Counted from the stretch's first letter, positions 1 to 9,636 are shown. The stretch is DNA of 64,000 nucleotides from Croceimicrobium sp965228705 (GCF_965228705.1 NZ_OZ245832.1:3658001-3722000); one strand, 5' to 3'. The notes: generated by a model not told the origin, from the letters alone. A program made the numbers and translations.

Positions 1-2605
1 CAGATGGTAAATCCAATTGATCATCCAATTTAGCCTGTATGTCATTTACTACCGACTCCACATCCCTGCCTCGCACGTTTACACCTACGTAAGTCCTACG
101 GTAGGTATTGTCGCGGCTAATCTGCATCGGGCCTGGTTGGTAACTTATGTCAGCTATTTCTTTGATGGGAATTTGTGTTCCGTTCTCAAGGTCGATATAC
201 AGGGTGCGCAGATCGTCTATACCTTGGCGGTGGGCCTCATCAAAACGGATGACCAGATCAAAGCGTTTTTCGCCTTCAAAAATCACCCCTGCCTTTCCAC
301 CTGCAAAAGCAGAACTGATGTAGGCGTTCACCTTTTCAATGTCCAACCCGTATTGTGCCATTTTCTTGCGGTTATAGCGCACGGTCATTTGAGGCAAACC
401 CGAAGTTCGTTCGGCATTCACATCACCTGCACCCGGCACGGTCTCAATAATATCGGCCATTTCCTGAACTTTGGTAGCCAATACATCCAGGTCTTCACCA
501 TAGAGCTTGACAGCAATGTCTTCGCGCACTCCCTCCAAAAGTTCATTGAATCGAAGTTCCACAGGTTGTGTGAACACAAGGTTGACACCAGTCAACCGCT
601 CTTCAAGCAGTTCCTTGATTTCGTCAATAAGCCCTTCCTTCGTTTCTGCCGTAGTCCACTTATCCCGGTCTTTTTCCAGAATGAGGTACATATCGGCAAT
701 ATCCATTGGCATAGGGTCGGTAGGAATGTCGGCCACACCTATGCGAGCTGTTACGGTTTTGATTTCCGGGAAATTCTCCAGTAAGAGGTTTTCAATTTTA
801 TAGGATAATTCTGTAGATTCACTGAGCGAACTTCCTGGCCTTATCAATGCCTGCATGGCGATATCACCTTCATCCAGTTGGGGCACAAATTCTCCTCCCA
901 TTCGGGAAAAGGTATAGCCTGCTATGCCGAGCAGAACAACAGCAACGATAATTACCATTGTTTTAAACCGGAGTGCACTTTTGAGTAAGGGCAGATAGGC
1001 CCAATGAATGCCACCAATGACTTTATCACTGATTTTTTCCAGCCAGCGTTCAAATCGCCCAAACCAGTTCTTTCTGTTTTGGATGGGTTTCATGAAAAGG
1101 GCAGACATCATGGGAACGTAAGTGAGGCACAAGACTATAGCACCTATCATGGCAAATCCAAAGGTATAGGCCATGGGCTGGAACATTTTACCTTCCACAC
1201 CTGTGAGGAAAAGAATAGGGGCAAATACAATCAGGATGATAATCTGTCCGAAAAAGGCTGAACCCATCATTGTGCTGCCGGACTCATAAGCTACCTCATC
1301 CATTACACTCTGGTTGAACTTGATTTTCCCTGACCGAATACGTTTCTGGATTTCGTAAACTGTTCCTTCAATGATAATCACTGCCCCATCAATGATAATC
1401 CCGAAGTCAATAGCGCCCAGGCTCATCAGGTTGGCCCAAACGTTAAACTGCTTCATCAAAATGAAGGCAAAGAGCAGAGAAAGCGGAATGGTAGTGGCCG
1501 TAATGAGACCCCCGCGCAAACTTCCCAGGAGGATTACCAAGGCGAAGATTACGATCAGTGCGCCTTCAATCAGGTTGTTCTTTACCGTATCAGTGGTTCT
1601 CCCTATAAGTGCGCTACGGTCGATAAAAGCATCAATCGTGAGCCCTTCGGGAAGCGATTTTTCTACTTCCTCCATGCGCTCTTTCACGTTTTGGATAACG
1701 GCATTAGGGTTGGATCCTCTCAGCATCATTATTATGCCTCCTACGGCTTCTTTACCATCACGGGTGAAAGCCCCGTAGCGCACCTGGTGGCCAAAATGAA
1801 CTTTCTCGGCCACGTCATCAATGGTGATGGGAATACCATTTTCGTTTCGGATTACAATACTCCGTATGTCGTCCAGAGAGCGCACCAGTCCTTCCCCGCG
1901 AATGAAATTGGACATCCGGTTTTTTTCGATGTAAGCACCGCCAGTATTTACGTTATTTCGGGCAAGGGCACCGTAAACCTCTGAAATGCTCACATCCATG
2001 GCGTTGAGCTTTTCAGGATTAATAGCCACTTCGTATTGTTTGATGTAACCACCAAATGAGTTGACCTCCACCACACCATCAAGCAAGGTGAGTTGTCTTT
2101 TTACGATCCAATCCTGAATGGTTCGCAGTTCCATCGGGCTGTAGACTGTGTCATAACCCGGTTTCGGTTGGATGGTATATTCATAGATCTGGCCCAAGCC
2201 TGTAGAAATAGGGCCCATAGTTGGGTCGCCAAACTTTTCAGGGATGGTCTCCTGTAATTCATTCAGTTTTTCCTGTACCAATTGGCGGGGCAGGTAGGTG
2301 CCCATATCGTCTTCAAAAACGATGGTGACGACCGACAGGCCAAACCTTGAAACGGAACGGATTTCTTCCACTCCGGGAAGATTTCCCATGGCCAACTCCA
2401 CAGGATAAGTGACAAACTGCTCGATATCTTCGGTAGCCAGGTTTTCTGATACGGTCATTACCTGTACTTGGTTGTTGGTGATATCCGGCACCGAACCGAG
2501 GTTAACCGTGGACATGGAGTAGATACCTACTCCTATGAGGGCCAGCGTGAGCAGGCCCACAATAAATTTATTCCTTATGGAAAAGGAAATGATTTTGTCT
2601 ATCAT
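1..2605 (-). CDS. Heavy-metal efflux RND transporter, CusA/CzcA family (C-terminus cut by the window)
   Basis: This is the inner-membrane pump of a tripartite system that uses proton flow to drive metal cations out through a periplasmic adaptor and an outer-membrane channel. The start is the ATG at 2605 (MIDKIISFSI...), and 868 codons are visible of an expected 1030-1060. Visible features are the first membrane helix, then the PDITNNQVQV stretch typical of the family. TM4 carries the proton-relay signature DFGIIIDGAVIIIEG, close to the CzcA-type (HME1) DFG-x3-DGA-x4-EN pattern but with Gly in place of the final Asn. The adaptor and channel genes are not in the window and may lie beyond the left edge. 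Substrate (Cu/Ag or Co/Zn/Cd) cannot be told from the sequence. Family assignment is secure. Confidence 0.95.
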   Translation of the reverse strand, partial: MIDKIISFSIRNKFIVGLLTLALIGVGIYSMSTVNLGSVPDITNNQVQVMTVSENLATEDIEQFVTYPVELAMGNLPGVEEIRSVSRFGLSVVTIVFEDDMGTYLPRQLVQEKLNELQETIPEKFGDPTMGPISTGLGQIYEYTIQPKPGYDTVYSPMELRTIQDWIVKRQLTLLDGVVEVNSFGGYIKQYEVAINPEKLNAMDVSISEVYGALARNNVNTGGAYIEKNRMSNFIRGEGLVRSLDDIRSIVIRNENGIPITIDDVAEKVHFGHQVRYGAFTRDGKEAVGGIIMMLRGSNPNAVIQNVKERMEEVEKSLPEGLTIDAFIDRSALIGRTTDTVKNNLIEGALIVIFALVILLGSLRGGLITATTIPLSLLFAFILMKQFNVWANLMSLGAIDFGIIIDGAVIIIEGTVYEIQKRIRSGKIKFNQSVMDEVAYESGSTMMGSAFFGQIIILIVFAPILFLTGVEGKMFQPMAYTFGFAMIGAIVLCLTYVPMMSALFMKPIQNRKNWFGRFERWLEKISDKVIGGIHWAYLPLLKSALRFKTMVIIVAVVLLGIAGYTFSRMGGEFVPQLDEGDIAMQALIRPGSSLSESTELSYKIENLLLENFPEIKTVTARIGVADIPTDPMPMDIADMYLILEKDRDKWTTAETKEGLIDEIKELLEERLTGVNLVFTQPVELRFNELLEGVREDIAVKLYGEDLDVLATKVQEMADIIETVPGAGDVNAERTSGLPQMTVRYNRKKMAQYGLDIEKVNAYISSAFAGGKAGVIFEGEKRFDLVIRFDEAHRQGIDDLRTLYIDLENGTQIPIKEIADISYQPGPMQISRDNTYRRTYVGVNVRGRDVESVVNDIQAKLDDQLDLPS

Positions 2606-2617
2606 AATGCTTTGATG

Positions 2618-2758
2618 TTATTTTAAATGGACAGTGAAGTAATGATGTATCCGTTCGATAGTGGCTAAGAGCAGGATTATACAAGCAATGGCAATTAAGA
2701 ACCACTTTAGCACTTTTTGCCAGGTAACTTTCTCGCTGCCTTTTTTCTTTTTACTCAA
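2618..2758 (-). CDS. Possible small single-span membrane protein before the RND pump
   Basis: An open frame with no ATG can start at a TTG (2758) and codes for 46 residues: a Lys-rich N-terminus (LSKKKKGSEK), one hydrophobic span (LIAIACIILLLA) and a short tail. It ends 12 bp before the ATG of the RND pump. Its topology, a basic N-terminus followed by one helix, is protein-like, and it sits in an otherwise empty 300-bp gap. The missing ATG and small size mean it may be chance. The frame stays open upstream to about 2826 without any better start. Confidence 0.25.
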   Translation of the reverse strand: MSKKKKGSEKVTWQKVLKWFLIAIACIILLLATIERIHHYFTVHLK

Positions 2759-2913
2759 CTGCCCTTTTCTTGAATTAAAAATTCTTGCTACAGATAATGC
2801 CGTTTTCCGGCCTGATACAAAAAAGGCTTATGAAATCAGGATTATTGAAATAGCTGCTCTATCAGCTCCTCTGAGGAGATGAAAAGGCATAACTATCCTG
2901 AAATTGCCCGGGT

Positions 2914-3237
2914 TTAGGCCCTTGGAGGAATAAAAAGCTCGAAGAGGTCGAGGCTTTTGAAATTTTGATGATAAAAAGGGTAATGCGATGGATTGCCAAG
3001 TGGATTGGCTTCGCTCATTGCATTGGGGAAGATAACATGGATATGGCAACAATGGCAGGAGCATATTGGATTACATAAGTCATTGGAAGATGACCCGTTA
3101 TCGTGCCCGGAATGGGAATCACTGCTCATCACAACCTGCTGATTTTCAGTAGAGGAATTATTGCTAAGATCATCCGCGCAGGTTATGAACGAAAGACCCA
3201 GAAAATAAACTGCCAATATGTAGCATAGCCATTTCAC
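2914..3237 (-). CDS. DUF6660-like Cys/His-rich exported protein of metal-efflux loci
   Basis: A 107-residue protein. I chose the GTG at 3237 as start because it gives a clean signal sequence (MKWLCYILAVYFLGL...) ending before CADD; a TTG 36 bp upstream would only add residues ahead of it. The mature part is rich in Ser/His/Asp (SDSHSGHDNGSSS), then a Cys/His cluster (CNPICSCHCCHIH) that looks suited to metal binding, then an aromatic tail. Small proteins with this layout commonly precede CzcA/CusA operons in Bacteroidota, and that is my basis for the family name. A periplasmic metal-binding or sensing role is inferred. It is the first recognisable gene upstream of the RND pump on the same strand. 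Confidence 0.6.
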   Translation of the reverse strand: MKWLCYILAVYFLGLSFITCADDLSNNSSTENQQVVMSSDSHSGHDNGSSSNDLCNPICSCHCCHIHVIFPNAMSEANPLGNPSHYPFYHQNFKSLDLFELFIPPRA

Positions 3238-3300
3238 AGTCGGCAAAAATAAGGAAAGGTCTTGAGATTTCAAAAAGTAGCTGCTGGAGGCCCGAAGGTC

Positions 3301-3693
3301 TCAGAATGAGGTTTCTTCAACTTTTAGAGACGCTTTTATTTCTTCGCGAATATCCTTTCTCAAGTGATACCAAAATCCTTTCTTGACCGGGTTGCCTAAG
3401 GTGGCTAAGCGTTTGTGACAATAGGAAGCCTCTGTATCGGACAATTCCAACCTTCTTTCAATGAGGTATTCCCGGTATTTGTAAACGGCTGAGATCAACT
3501 TATGATCCTTGCTCTTGGCAAAGCTGATAAAGCTTTCAAAAATAAGGAGCCGCTCTAATTCTTCTGTTAACTCCATCAATTCTAAGCCTTCGGCTTCATG
3601 AGGGGCCTTTACTTTGCGGACTATCCCCTCTTCATCCTCTACTATAATTTCTTTGGAAGCAGCTGTGCCTTTCCGTTTTTTAACTCCTTCCAA
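3301..3693 (-). CDS. Hypothetical protein, helical and charged, with an unusual start
   Basis: I do not recognise this 130-residue protein. It is rich in Lys and Glu and predicted helical (for example ELMELTEELERLL and YKYREYLIERRLEL), with no signal peptide or membrane span. The only usable start in frame is the TTG at 3693. However, the reading frame is open and protein-like further upstream to 3756 (DGLWLEHGLSYVDREW...), where it overlaps the last 8 bases of the preceding HEPN gene without any ATG/GTG/TTG. It may therefore be translated by coupling or frameshift from that gene, or be the 3' part of a damaged gene. The position after the R-M genes suggests an island accessory function, but this is only context. 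Confidence 0.45.
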   Translation of the reverse strand: MEGVKKRKGTAASKEIIVEDEEGIVRKVKAPHEAEGLELMELTEELERLLIFESFISFAKSKDHKLISAVYKYREYLIERRLELSDTEASYCHKRLATLGNPVKKGFWYHLRKDIREEIKASLKVEETSF

Positions 3694-3748
3694 TGTCCAT
3701 TCGCGGTCTACGTAGCTTAATCCATGTTCAAGCCATAAGCCATCTGAT

Positions 3749-4531
3749 TTATTTCCTTATCATCCACCGCTTTTGCCACTCAGACAAGGCAGTCAGCATG
3801 AAGTATTCAATATAGTTCTCAGCAACTTTGTAGCAATCTCGTATCATTTTCAGTTTGTCCTTTCGTAAAGCTTTAAGCTGATAGGGTAAAAGCACTTTTT
3901 CTATTCTTGAATTGCGATCTTCTGGAAATTTTATCCCTAATCTTTGAGCTTCCCTTGAAATCTTTAAAAATAAGCCAATCTCATCGGCTCTACTATCCTT
4001 GTATAATGCACGATGAGTATTTAAATGACGTGCTTTGATCATATTTTCAAAAGAATCGTTATAGTTATCAAGTAGCCGAATTACAAAATTGTCGGTTTCC
4101 GGAAGATGCTTCTTTACATTCTTATAGCTGCAATTTTCAGGAGACAAATTAAGTTGATAAACGTGAGCTACCATCAATCTCATAACATCCAAAATGGAAC
4201 TTAGCTTATGGTAAAGTACCTCCATATGATACTTAATGTAATCAATCTGGTCAACACCGTTCTTTAGTAAATACTTAGAATCCGGAAATCTTCTAATCAT
4301 TACTTCCACCTTCTGTACATCACTAAGCAAGCCACTAAGGCGGCTCCAGTAATTTTGGGTTTCCAGTGTATAGCGATCAAGCATACTTAATAGATGATAG
4401 TTACTATCTGTCCTATCAAATTTGGGGTCTCTCTTTACCCTATCAACAGCAGCTTTACATTCATTAAGAAACTTTTCGGCCACCTCTGCCCAGATAGCTT
4501 CGTTATCAATTTGTCTCGTAGATCCTTTCAT
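3749..4531 (-). CDS. HEPN-motif helical protein downstream of the R-M genes
   Basis: A 260-residue, all-helical soluble protein beginning at an ATG (4531). It resembles HEPN-superfamily proteins. After two long helices (residues 95-135) comes R-H-L-N-T-H at 168-173, which fits the Rx4-6H motif of HEPN ribonucleases. I do not claim more than this motif and the helix pattern. It lies 87 bp after the separate methylase on the same strand, so it could be cotranscribed with the restriction locus. HEPN proteins are often found in toxin-antitoxin and phage-defence loci, so an RNA-cleaving back-up to restriction is possible but inferred. Alternative: an island regulator of RteC-like helical type. Confidence 0.5.
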   Translation of the reverse strand: MKGSTRQIDNEAIWAEVAEKFLNECKAAVDRVKRDPKFDRTDSNYHLLSMLDRYTLETQNYWSRLSGLLSDVQKVEVMIRRFPDSKYLLKNGVDQIDYIKYHMEVLYHKLSSILDVMRLMVAHVYQLNLSPENCSYKNVKKHLPETDNFVIRLLDNYNDSFENMIKARHLNTHRALYKDSRADEIGLFLKISREAQRLGIKFPEDRNSRIEKVLLPYQLKALRKDKLKMIRDCYKVAENYIEYFMLTALSEWQKRWMIRK

Positions 4532-4618
4532 CCTGGGCGTTTCTTTATCAAACTTTTATGACACAATTAACCTGCCTCCACAATTTTCTTCTCCTCCTCT
4601 GTCAACCCAACCATAATG

Positions 4619-6265
4619 TCACCTCTTTCTATTATTCCTCCGTTGTGACAACTTCTTCCATACTGCTCTCAAATCATCTACCTCAGATTTTTTGAATCCG
4701 TGATGTTTGATCAAGAAAGCCTCATCCATTATATCCAGTGCCTCTTCAATTTTTCGCTGACGAATCAGAGAATCAACCTGATCAAAATCAATATCTAAAT
4801 CAGCCAACACAGGGATTTGTATCTCTTCAATTTCTGTGGGCTCAAAGGTCATTACGCCACCTCCATAGCTTCTCCCTGTTATCTCTGAAAAGGCAAAGGA
4901 AAGGGAGTTCAAAAATGAAATGGCGGCCATACTTCTATTTACTCCTTCTTTAAACCTAACCCTGTGAATAGTATCTGTAGAAGAAGCACCTGTTTCATTC
5001 AAAATGAGTTTAGGGTAATCGCCTACTTGTCGCAACGCAAAAGCATCCGGTACCCATAATGATGGAGTGATGTACCACCTTCTTCTTATCCGGGTTTTGT
5101 AGCCAGTATGAAATCCTTGTTGCTCACCATACTCAATATAGTTTTGACAGACCTTCGGTAGCTTCTCAAAATCCTCATTGGGTGGAATGAACAAATGGAT
5201 GGCATTTTGAGCTTTTGAGTTATTAGAAAAATCTGTTTCAGAAAATGTAATACCCTTCAATTGGTTGGATTTACTGGCTACGGGAATGGTGTATTTTTTC
5301 AATTTCCATGCTTTCACTTGTTCCTCGTTCATCATAAAGAACTCATTTCTACCAGTGACCAAACCAACGTCTACCTCCATGATGTCTCCACAGGTAGTAA
5401 CTCGTTTATCTTTCCGCAATCCTCTTAAAAGATTGATTTCACCCTCATTGAGAAAGTACTTTGTCCATTTTTCAGTGGTATGATCTATAGGCTTGACATT
5501 GGAGCCGTTAATCGCCTTGAAATTGATTGACTTCAATTCGTCCAGGTTTTCACATTCGATTACTCTAACCCCTTTTCCATGATATACTTTCTTTTCGCAA
5601 AGTAGTAATACAACTTCTTGTTGAATACTGGCAAAGACCAATTTCTTGAAAGTGATAATTGTAATACGTTCAAAAAACTTAGAAAGAAAAACCCTTGTTT
5701 CCGCTGCATATTTCACCTGGAACAATTCGGCAGGAACTACCATAGCTATTCTGCCATCATCTTTCAGTAAGGAAGCGGAAACGACTAAAAAGGGAACCCA
5801 GATATTTGTGAGTTTATTGGGGCTCAATCCAAGATCCTGCATCATTCCAATAGCCAGTTTCCTGTGCTCTTCGGGAAAGCTTTGATAGCGGATGAAAGGA
5901 GGATTGCCGATAACCACATCATACTTTTCAACTACATTGCTGCTGATATAATGAAAAAAATCATGATTAACGATGGTATTGGAATTCAGACCCAAATTGG
6001 CAGCTCTGGCTTTGGCCTTTAGTGATTCTTCTTTCAGCAATTCTATCCCTTTGATTCGGCCTTTTAAGTCTTCTCCTTCAATCCCCAGTTCTTTGAATCG
6101 AAGTATGGCCGATTCAATAAAATTTCCATCACCACAACTCGGTTCTAAAATCCGCTCAGTTTTTTTGTCAATGCTCCATTGGCATAAAAAATCAGCAATA
6201 GCCTGAGGCGTATAGTAACCACCTCTTAATTTTTGAGCGCTTATGTTTTTTTTTATCTGTCCCAT
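4619..6265 (-). CDS. Eco57I-type separate N6-adenine DNA methyltransferase
   Basis: A 548-residue class I SAM methyltransferase of the gamma (N12) type. Motif X is GGYYTP (15-20), the SAM-binding motif I is LEPSCGDGNF (40-49), and the catalytic motif IV NPPF is at 121-124, which predicts adenine N6 methylation. The C-terminal half has a TaqI/Eco57I-like target-recognition layout. Its start overlaps the stop of the 1010-aa fused enzyme (TAATG), so the two are translationally coupled. In the known Eco57I and AcuI systems a bifunctional enzyme of about 1000 aa is paired with a separate methylase of about 540 aa; the sizes here match. The separate enzyme would protect both strands of an asymmetric site. 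The recognition sequence cannot be predicted. Confidence 0.88.
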   Translation of the reverse strand: MGQIKKNISAQKLRGGYYTPQAIADFLCQWSIDKKTERILEPSCGDGNFIESAILRFKELGIEGEDLKGRIKGIELLKEESLKAKARAANLGLNSNTIVNHDFFHYISSNVVEKYDVVIGNPPFIRYQSFPEEHRKLAIGMMQDLGLSPNKLTNIWVPFLVVSASLLKDDGRIAMVVPAELFQVKYAAETRVFLSKFFERITIITFKKLVFASIQQEVVLLLCEKKVYHGKGVRVIECENLDELKSINFKAINGSNVKPIDHTTEKWTKYFLNEGEINLLRGLRKDKRVTTCGDIMEVDVGLVTGRNEFFMMNEEQVKAWKLKKYTIPVASKSNQLKGITFSETDFSNNSKAQNAIHLFIPPNEDFEKLPKVCQNYIEYGEQQGFHTGYKTRIRRRWYITPSLWVPDAFALRQVGDYPKLILNETGASSTDTIHRVRFKEGVNRSMAAISFLNSLSFAFSEITGRSYGGGVMTFEPTEIEEIQIPVLADLDIDFDQVDSLIRQRKIEEALDIMDEAFLIKHHGFKKSEVDDLRAVWKKLSQRRNNRKR

Positions 6266-9200
6266 TATTCCTCTATGGCTAATTCTGTGGTGAACATATC
6301 ATCGTACTTAACCAGACTAAATTCCTCCTCACTGATCTCATATAAAAGGTTGATGTTTCGAATTAATTGATCAAAGAGCGTGTCAGCTTTTCTTTGGAGT
6401 ACCGTTCTTTTGGATCCGTAAGCCGCACTTTTTAATTGTGCCCTCGTTTTGATCAGGGATTTTACCAGTTTAATAATGGTGTTATATTTTTCTTTTTCGG
6501 AAGTATTGTTGAGATCAATCTGTCGAATAGGAATATTTTCAATAAACTGCTTGCCGTGAGAATAATAAGCACCTCTAAACTCACTTGCTCCTGCCTTTAC
6601 CATATTTTCAAAAAGAGGATGTGATAAAATACCTAGGAAGTACAGTAGTGAATAGTCAGATCGGTTAGTTAATGCGTAGTACGGACCGTTACCTCCACCA
6701 GTGAATTGAAGATCATTATTGTCAAGAGCATAGGGAGGGCTGGTTGCTAAAACAGACCAAACAAGTTTTGGCGTGTTGTGAAATCTTGTCAGGCTTTGAG
6801 AACGTCCAAATTGATACCATTTGGGGTTGTTCCCTTGCAAGCTCCTTTTCTCCAATTGCGGCTTATGCTCCTGTAAATAAGACCAGGCAAGCGGAAAGTT
6901 GCTTTCAAAATACTTTTCACTGAATAAATGGGCTCCATCATTTTCAACTGAATAAGGAAATATAATCCGGGCATTGGCTGCTATGGTATCGAATAAGCCA
7001 AATGACAAGTCGTAAATAGCCGGGAGGCAGATGTTTTTTTCAACTTCCCATTGTCTCCCACTCTTGGTAAAGCTATATGTATTTGATGTTTCGCTTTCCG
7101 GCTCAAAAATGTAAATCTTATCAGCACTGGTTTGTAAACCCACACATATTTCTGCCAACTCTTTTAACGGAACGGACTGCTCAGAACGAAGTTTGTTAAA
7201 GACTTTTTCCGTGTCCGGTGAAAGAAATATCCATGGATCAGTATTGAAAGCATCTGTTCGGTACGAAACAAAGGCATCTTGTTTCTCGAGCAATTCAGGT
7301 GTGATTTTTCTAACTCGCTTAAATTGGAAGTCTGTCTTTTTAGCTTTTTGAAGGATTAAGATAGCCGTGTATGTCGAACGATCCGGAAATACCTGTGCAA
7401 CTCCAAAGTGCGTGATTTTTGAAATTTGACTGTTCGTTGTTATAAACTCCCGTAATCCTTTGCCACCTTTGATAAGAAAAAATTTATGCGGCACAATGTA
7501 GCCAAGCAACCCATTTGTATTTAACAGAGCAATGGCTCGCTGAATAAAGACATAATATTTATCTATAGTCTCCTTCTTGGCAACACTGTATCCAGAGGTA
7601 CTTGATTGGTAGAACTTTATTTCCTCAGGAGCATATTTTACGAGATTTTGTATGCGTACATAAGGAGGGTTACCAATAATTGCATCAAAACCCTTTGTTT
7701 CCTTCAAAAAAGGAAATTCTATTTCCCAATCAAATGGTTTGACATTATGCAGCAGTTGGTTGTTTTCCAGCGCATCTGGCATAAACTCAAAGAACTTGGA
7801 ATCAACCAGTGAATTCCCACATTTAATATTTCCTTTGAGATTTGGCAGGACTTTTTCTGTATGTTGATTAATGAAGTTGTCAACCGAAGCTTTATCTTCT
7901 CCCTCCAGAAGCTTCAGAAGCAAACTGAATTCAGATACTTCAGTGGCATAAGGATTTATATCAACACCATAAATATTCTGCTCAAGAATATTTCGCTTAG
8001 CTTTAAGAGTAAGTGCAGATGTGGTTTCATCCAGTTGGTAAACCAACTCATTACTACTCGCATTTTCTTCAATCAGTTTTTCCAGAACCTTTTGCTGCAT
8101 GAAGTCATAAGCAGAAATAAGAAAGGTTCCTGAACCACAGCATATATCTGCAATTTTAATTGTGCTAATCTCATCAAAGGTTTTCCCAGTCATCAATGGG
8201 GACAAGGCGTCTTTTATGATTTGCTCTACAATGAGTTTAGGGGTCGGAACAACACCATTAGATGCAGAAACTTCCGGTTCTTCCAGAATAGAAAGTTGTC
8301 TTCCATCTTCGAGAACAATACGGCTTCCCAAAAACCTTTCGTAGATCTGGCTTAATATTGTCGGGTCAACAACTGAAAAGTCGTACGGGCTTAATGGGTA
8401 ATAGAGTTCATTAAAAATTTCGATTAGTACTTCAGAGTCAATGTCAATTTTAAGCGAAAGAGTATCTTCAATAAAATCGAACAGGCCAGAATTGAATTTT
8501 TTGTCCGACTGTTTAAAAAGATTCTTTAGTTCATCATAGCTTTTGATATTTTTCAGCGTTTCAAACTTTTCAATCGTTCGGTCTTCACAAATTCTTAGAA
8601 AGATAATACGGTTAAGCAGCCGTTGAATCAAGAAGTTAATGTCTTCATCATCCAGGCTCTCATTTTTCTCTATAGCAGTAATGGCCAATTTTTGCCGCCA
8701 ATCTTCTATTTGTTTTAAGAAATAGTCATCAAAAGTTTGTCCTTTTCGCTCATAAATGGAAAACAGGTCGTCTAATTGACCAGAATTTGCTGAATTAAAC
8801 GAAACCAGCTTCTGAATTTCGTCAAAGGCTTCAACGTATTCTTCAAAATTGAAAATTCTAACTCGGGCTACCTGTTCATTTTCCGAAACATCTGGTTTGA
8901 ACCTACAATCATAGGTAATGAGGTGTTCAAAATTGGTTAGAATCGAAATACCAAGATTCGCGTTCCAGCCATATCTTCTCGTTTGAAAAGCAGCTTTGGC
9001 AGATTTTAAAATGTTAATCGAAGGCTTTTTGACTTCTACAAATAGTTTTCTGGTACCGTTGATGCGTAGCGTATAATCAGGATTCTTTTTGGTTGTTTCG
9101 TCTTCTACCTCAATATATTCTTCCTGAATAACATCCCGTAAGAATTGCGTTTTTCCTTTATAATTGTCCACATCCCATCCAAGACACTTCAAAAGCGGAT

Positions 9201-9297
9201 CAATAAAGTCATTACGTACTTGCGTTTCATTGTAAGCTGTTTTAAGGCAACTCACTCTGTCTGATCGATATTTTTCTACCAGTTCTTGAATGGTCAT
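6265..9297 (-). CDS. Type IIG restriction endonuclease-methyltransferase fusion, Eco57I family
   Basis: A 1010-residue bifunctional enzyme. The N-terminal HsdR_N-like nuclease domain has a PD-(D/E)xK site: PD at 73-74 and E88-V-K90 within FVEVKKPS. A helical linker leads to the Eco57I methylase domain with motif I ADICCGSGTF (383-392) and motif IV NPPY (543-546). The C-terminal 400 residues form the target-recognition region (TaqI_C-like, LPAIYDLSFGLFD..., ending in long helices). Such enzymes cut at a fixed distance from an asymmetric site and methylate one strand. The start overlaps the stop of the XRE controller by ATGA, and the stop overlaps the start of the separate methylase. All catalytic residues look intact, so the locus is probably active. 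Confidence 0.92.
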   Translation of the reverse strand: MTIQELVEKYRSDRVSCLKTAYNETQVRNDFIDPLLKCLGWDVDNYKGKTQFLRDVIQEEYIEVEDETTKKNPDYTLRINGTRKLFVEVKKPSINILKSAKAAFQTRRYGWNANLGISILTNFEHLITYDCRFKPDVSENEQVARVRIFNFEEYVEAFDEIQKLVSFNSANSGQLDDLFSIYERKGQTFDDYFLKQIEDWRQKLAITAIEKNESLDDEDINFLIQRLLNRIIFLRICEDRTIEKFETLKNIKSYDELKNLFKQSDKKFNSGLFDFIEDTLSLKIDIDSEVLIEIFNELYYPLSPYDFSVVDPTILSQIYERFLGSRIVLEDGRQLSILEEPEVSASNGVVPTPKLIVEQIIKDALSPLMTGKTFDEISTIKIADICCGSGTFLISAYDFMQQKVLEKLIEENASSNELVYQLDETTSALTLKAKRNILEQNIYGVDINPYATEVSEFSLLLKLLEGEDKASVDNFINQHTEKVLPNLKGNIKCGNSLVDSKFFEFMPDALENNQLLHNVKPFDWEIEFPFLKETKGFDAIIGNPPYVRIQNLVKYAPEEIKFYQSSTSGYSVAKKETIDKYYVFIQRAIALLNTNGLLGYIVPHKFFLIKGGKGLREFITTNSQISKITHFGVAQVFPDRSTYTAILILQKAKKTDFQFKRVRKITPELLEKQDAFVSYRTDAFNTDPWIFLSPDTEKVFNKLRSEQSVPLKELAEICVGLQTSADKIYIFEPESETSNTYSFTKSGRQWEVEKNICLPAIYDLSFGLFDTIAANARIIFPYSVENDGAHLFSEKYFESNFPLAWSYLQEHKPQLEKRSLQGNNPKWYQFGRSQSLTRFHNTPKLVWSVLATSPPYALDNNDLQFTGGGNGPYYALTNRSDYSLLYFLGILSHPLFENMVKAGASEFRGAYYSHGKQFIENIPIRQIDLNNTSEKEKYNTIIKLVKSLIKTRAQLKSAAYGSKRTVLQRKADTLFDQLIRNINLLYEISEEEFSLVKYDDMFTTELAIEE

Positions 9298-9635
9298 TGC
9301 TTGTCAAAATCTAATTTACCTTGCTGATGGTTTTTGGTTTTTAAATACTTGATTTTCTCCTCCGCCACTTTAAGGATTTCATGAGAGTTTTCCTCCTGCA
9401 TTAAATCGTAAGCCACTTTATCACTCAGCAAAATCAAACCAAGTGTTTCTGTATCTTCTTTGAATAACTCTGCCAGAACAGGGATCATTTCTTTGTTAGC
9501 AGATCGTTCACCTCTTTCAATCTTGCTAAGTGTGGACGGGTCAATATCCAGTATCGCAGCTACCTTTCGGAGAGGGAGTTTCTGATTCTCCCTTAAGGAT
9601 CTTATATGTTCTCCGAATGATGCTTTAGGTGTCAT
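9294..9635 (-). CDS. XRE-family helix-turn-helix regulator, probable R-M controller protein
   Basis: A 113-residue protein with an N-terminal HTH_3 domain (residues about 9-63; KVAAILDIDPSTLSKIERGER is the turn and recognition helix) and a charged C-terminal helix (EEKIKYLKTKNHQQGK). It is the first gene of the restriction operon and overlaps the nuclease-methylase start by ATGA. Regulators in this position usually delay restriction until methylation is established, binding operator repeats at their own promoter; matching TGACA/TGTCA and GGACA/TGTCC half-sites lie directly upstream. It is longer than typical C proteins (about 80-100 aa). Function is inferred from position and fold. Confidence 0.8.
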   Translation of the reverse strand: MTPKASFGEHIRSLRENQKLPLRKVAAILDIDPSTLSKIERGERSANKEMIPVLAELFKEDTETLGLILLSDKVAYDLMQEENSHEILKVAEEKIKYLKTKNHQQGKLDFDKQ

Positions 9636-9636
9636 C

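Noticed and set aside
17..1984. Several plus-strand ORFs of 85-255 codons
   Set aside because: They are antisense frames of the RND transporter, whose own frame is continuous from 2605 to the window edge with full family motifs.
4567..4614. 15-codon ORF (MVGLTEEEKKIVEAG) just after the methylase stop
   Set aside because: It resembles tails of some R-M proteins and might be a relic, but it is too short to call a gene and the methylase C-terminus already looks complete.
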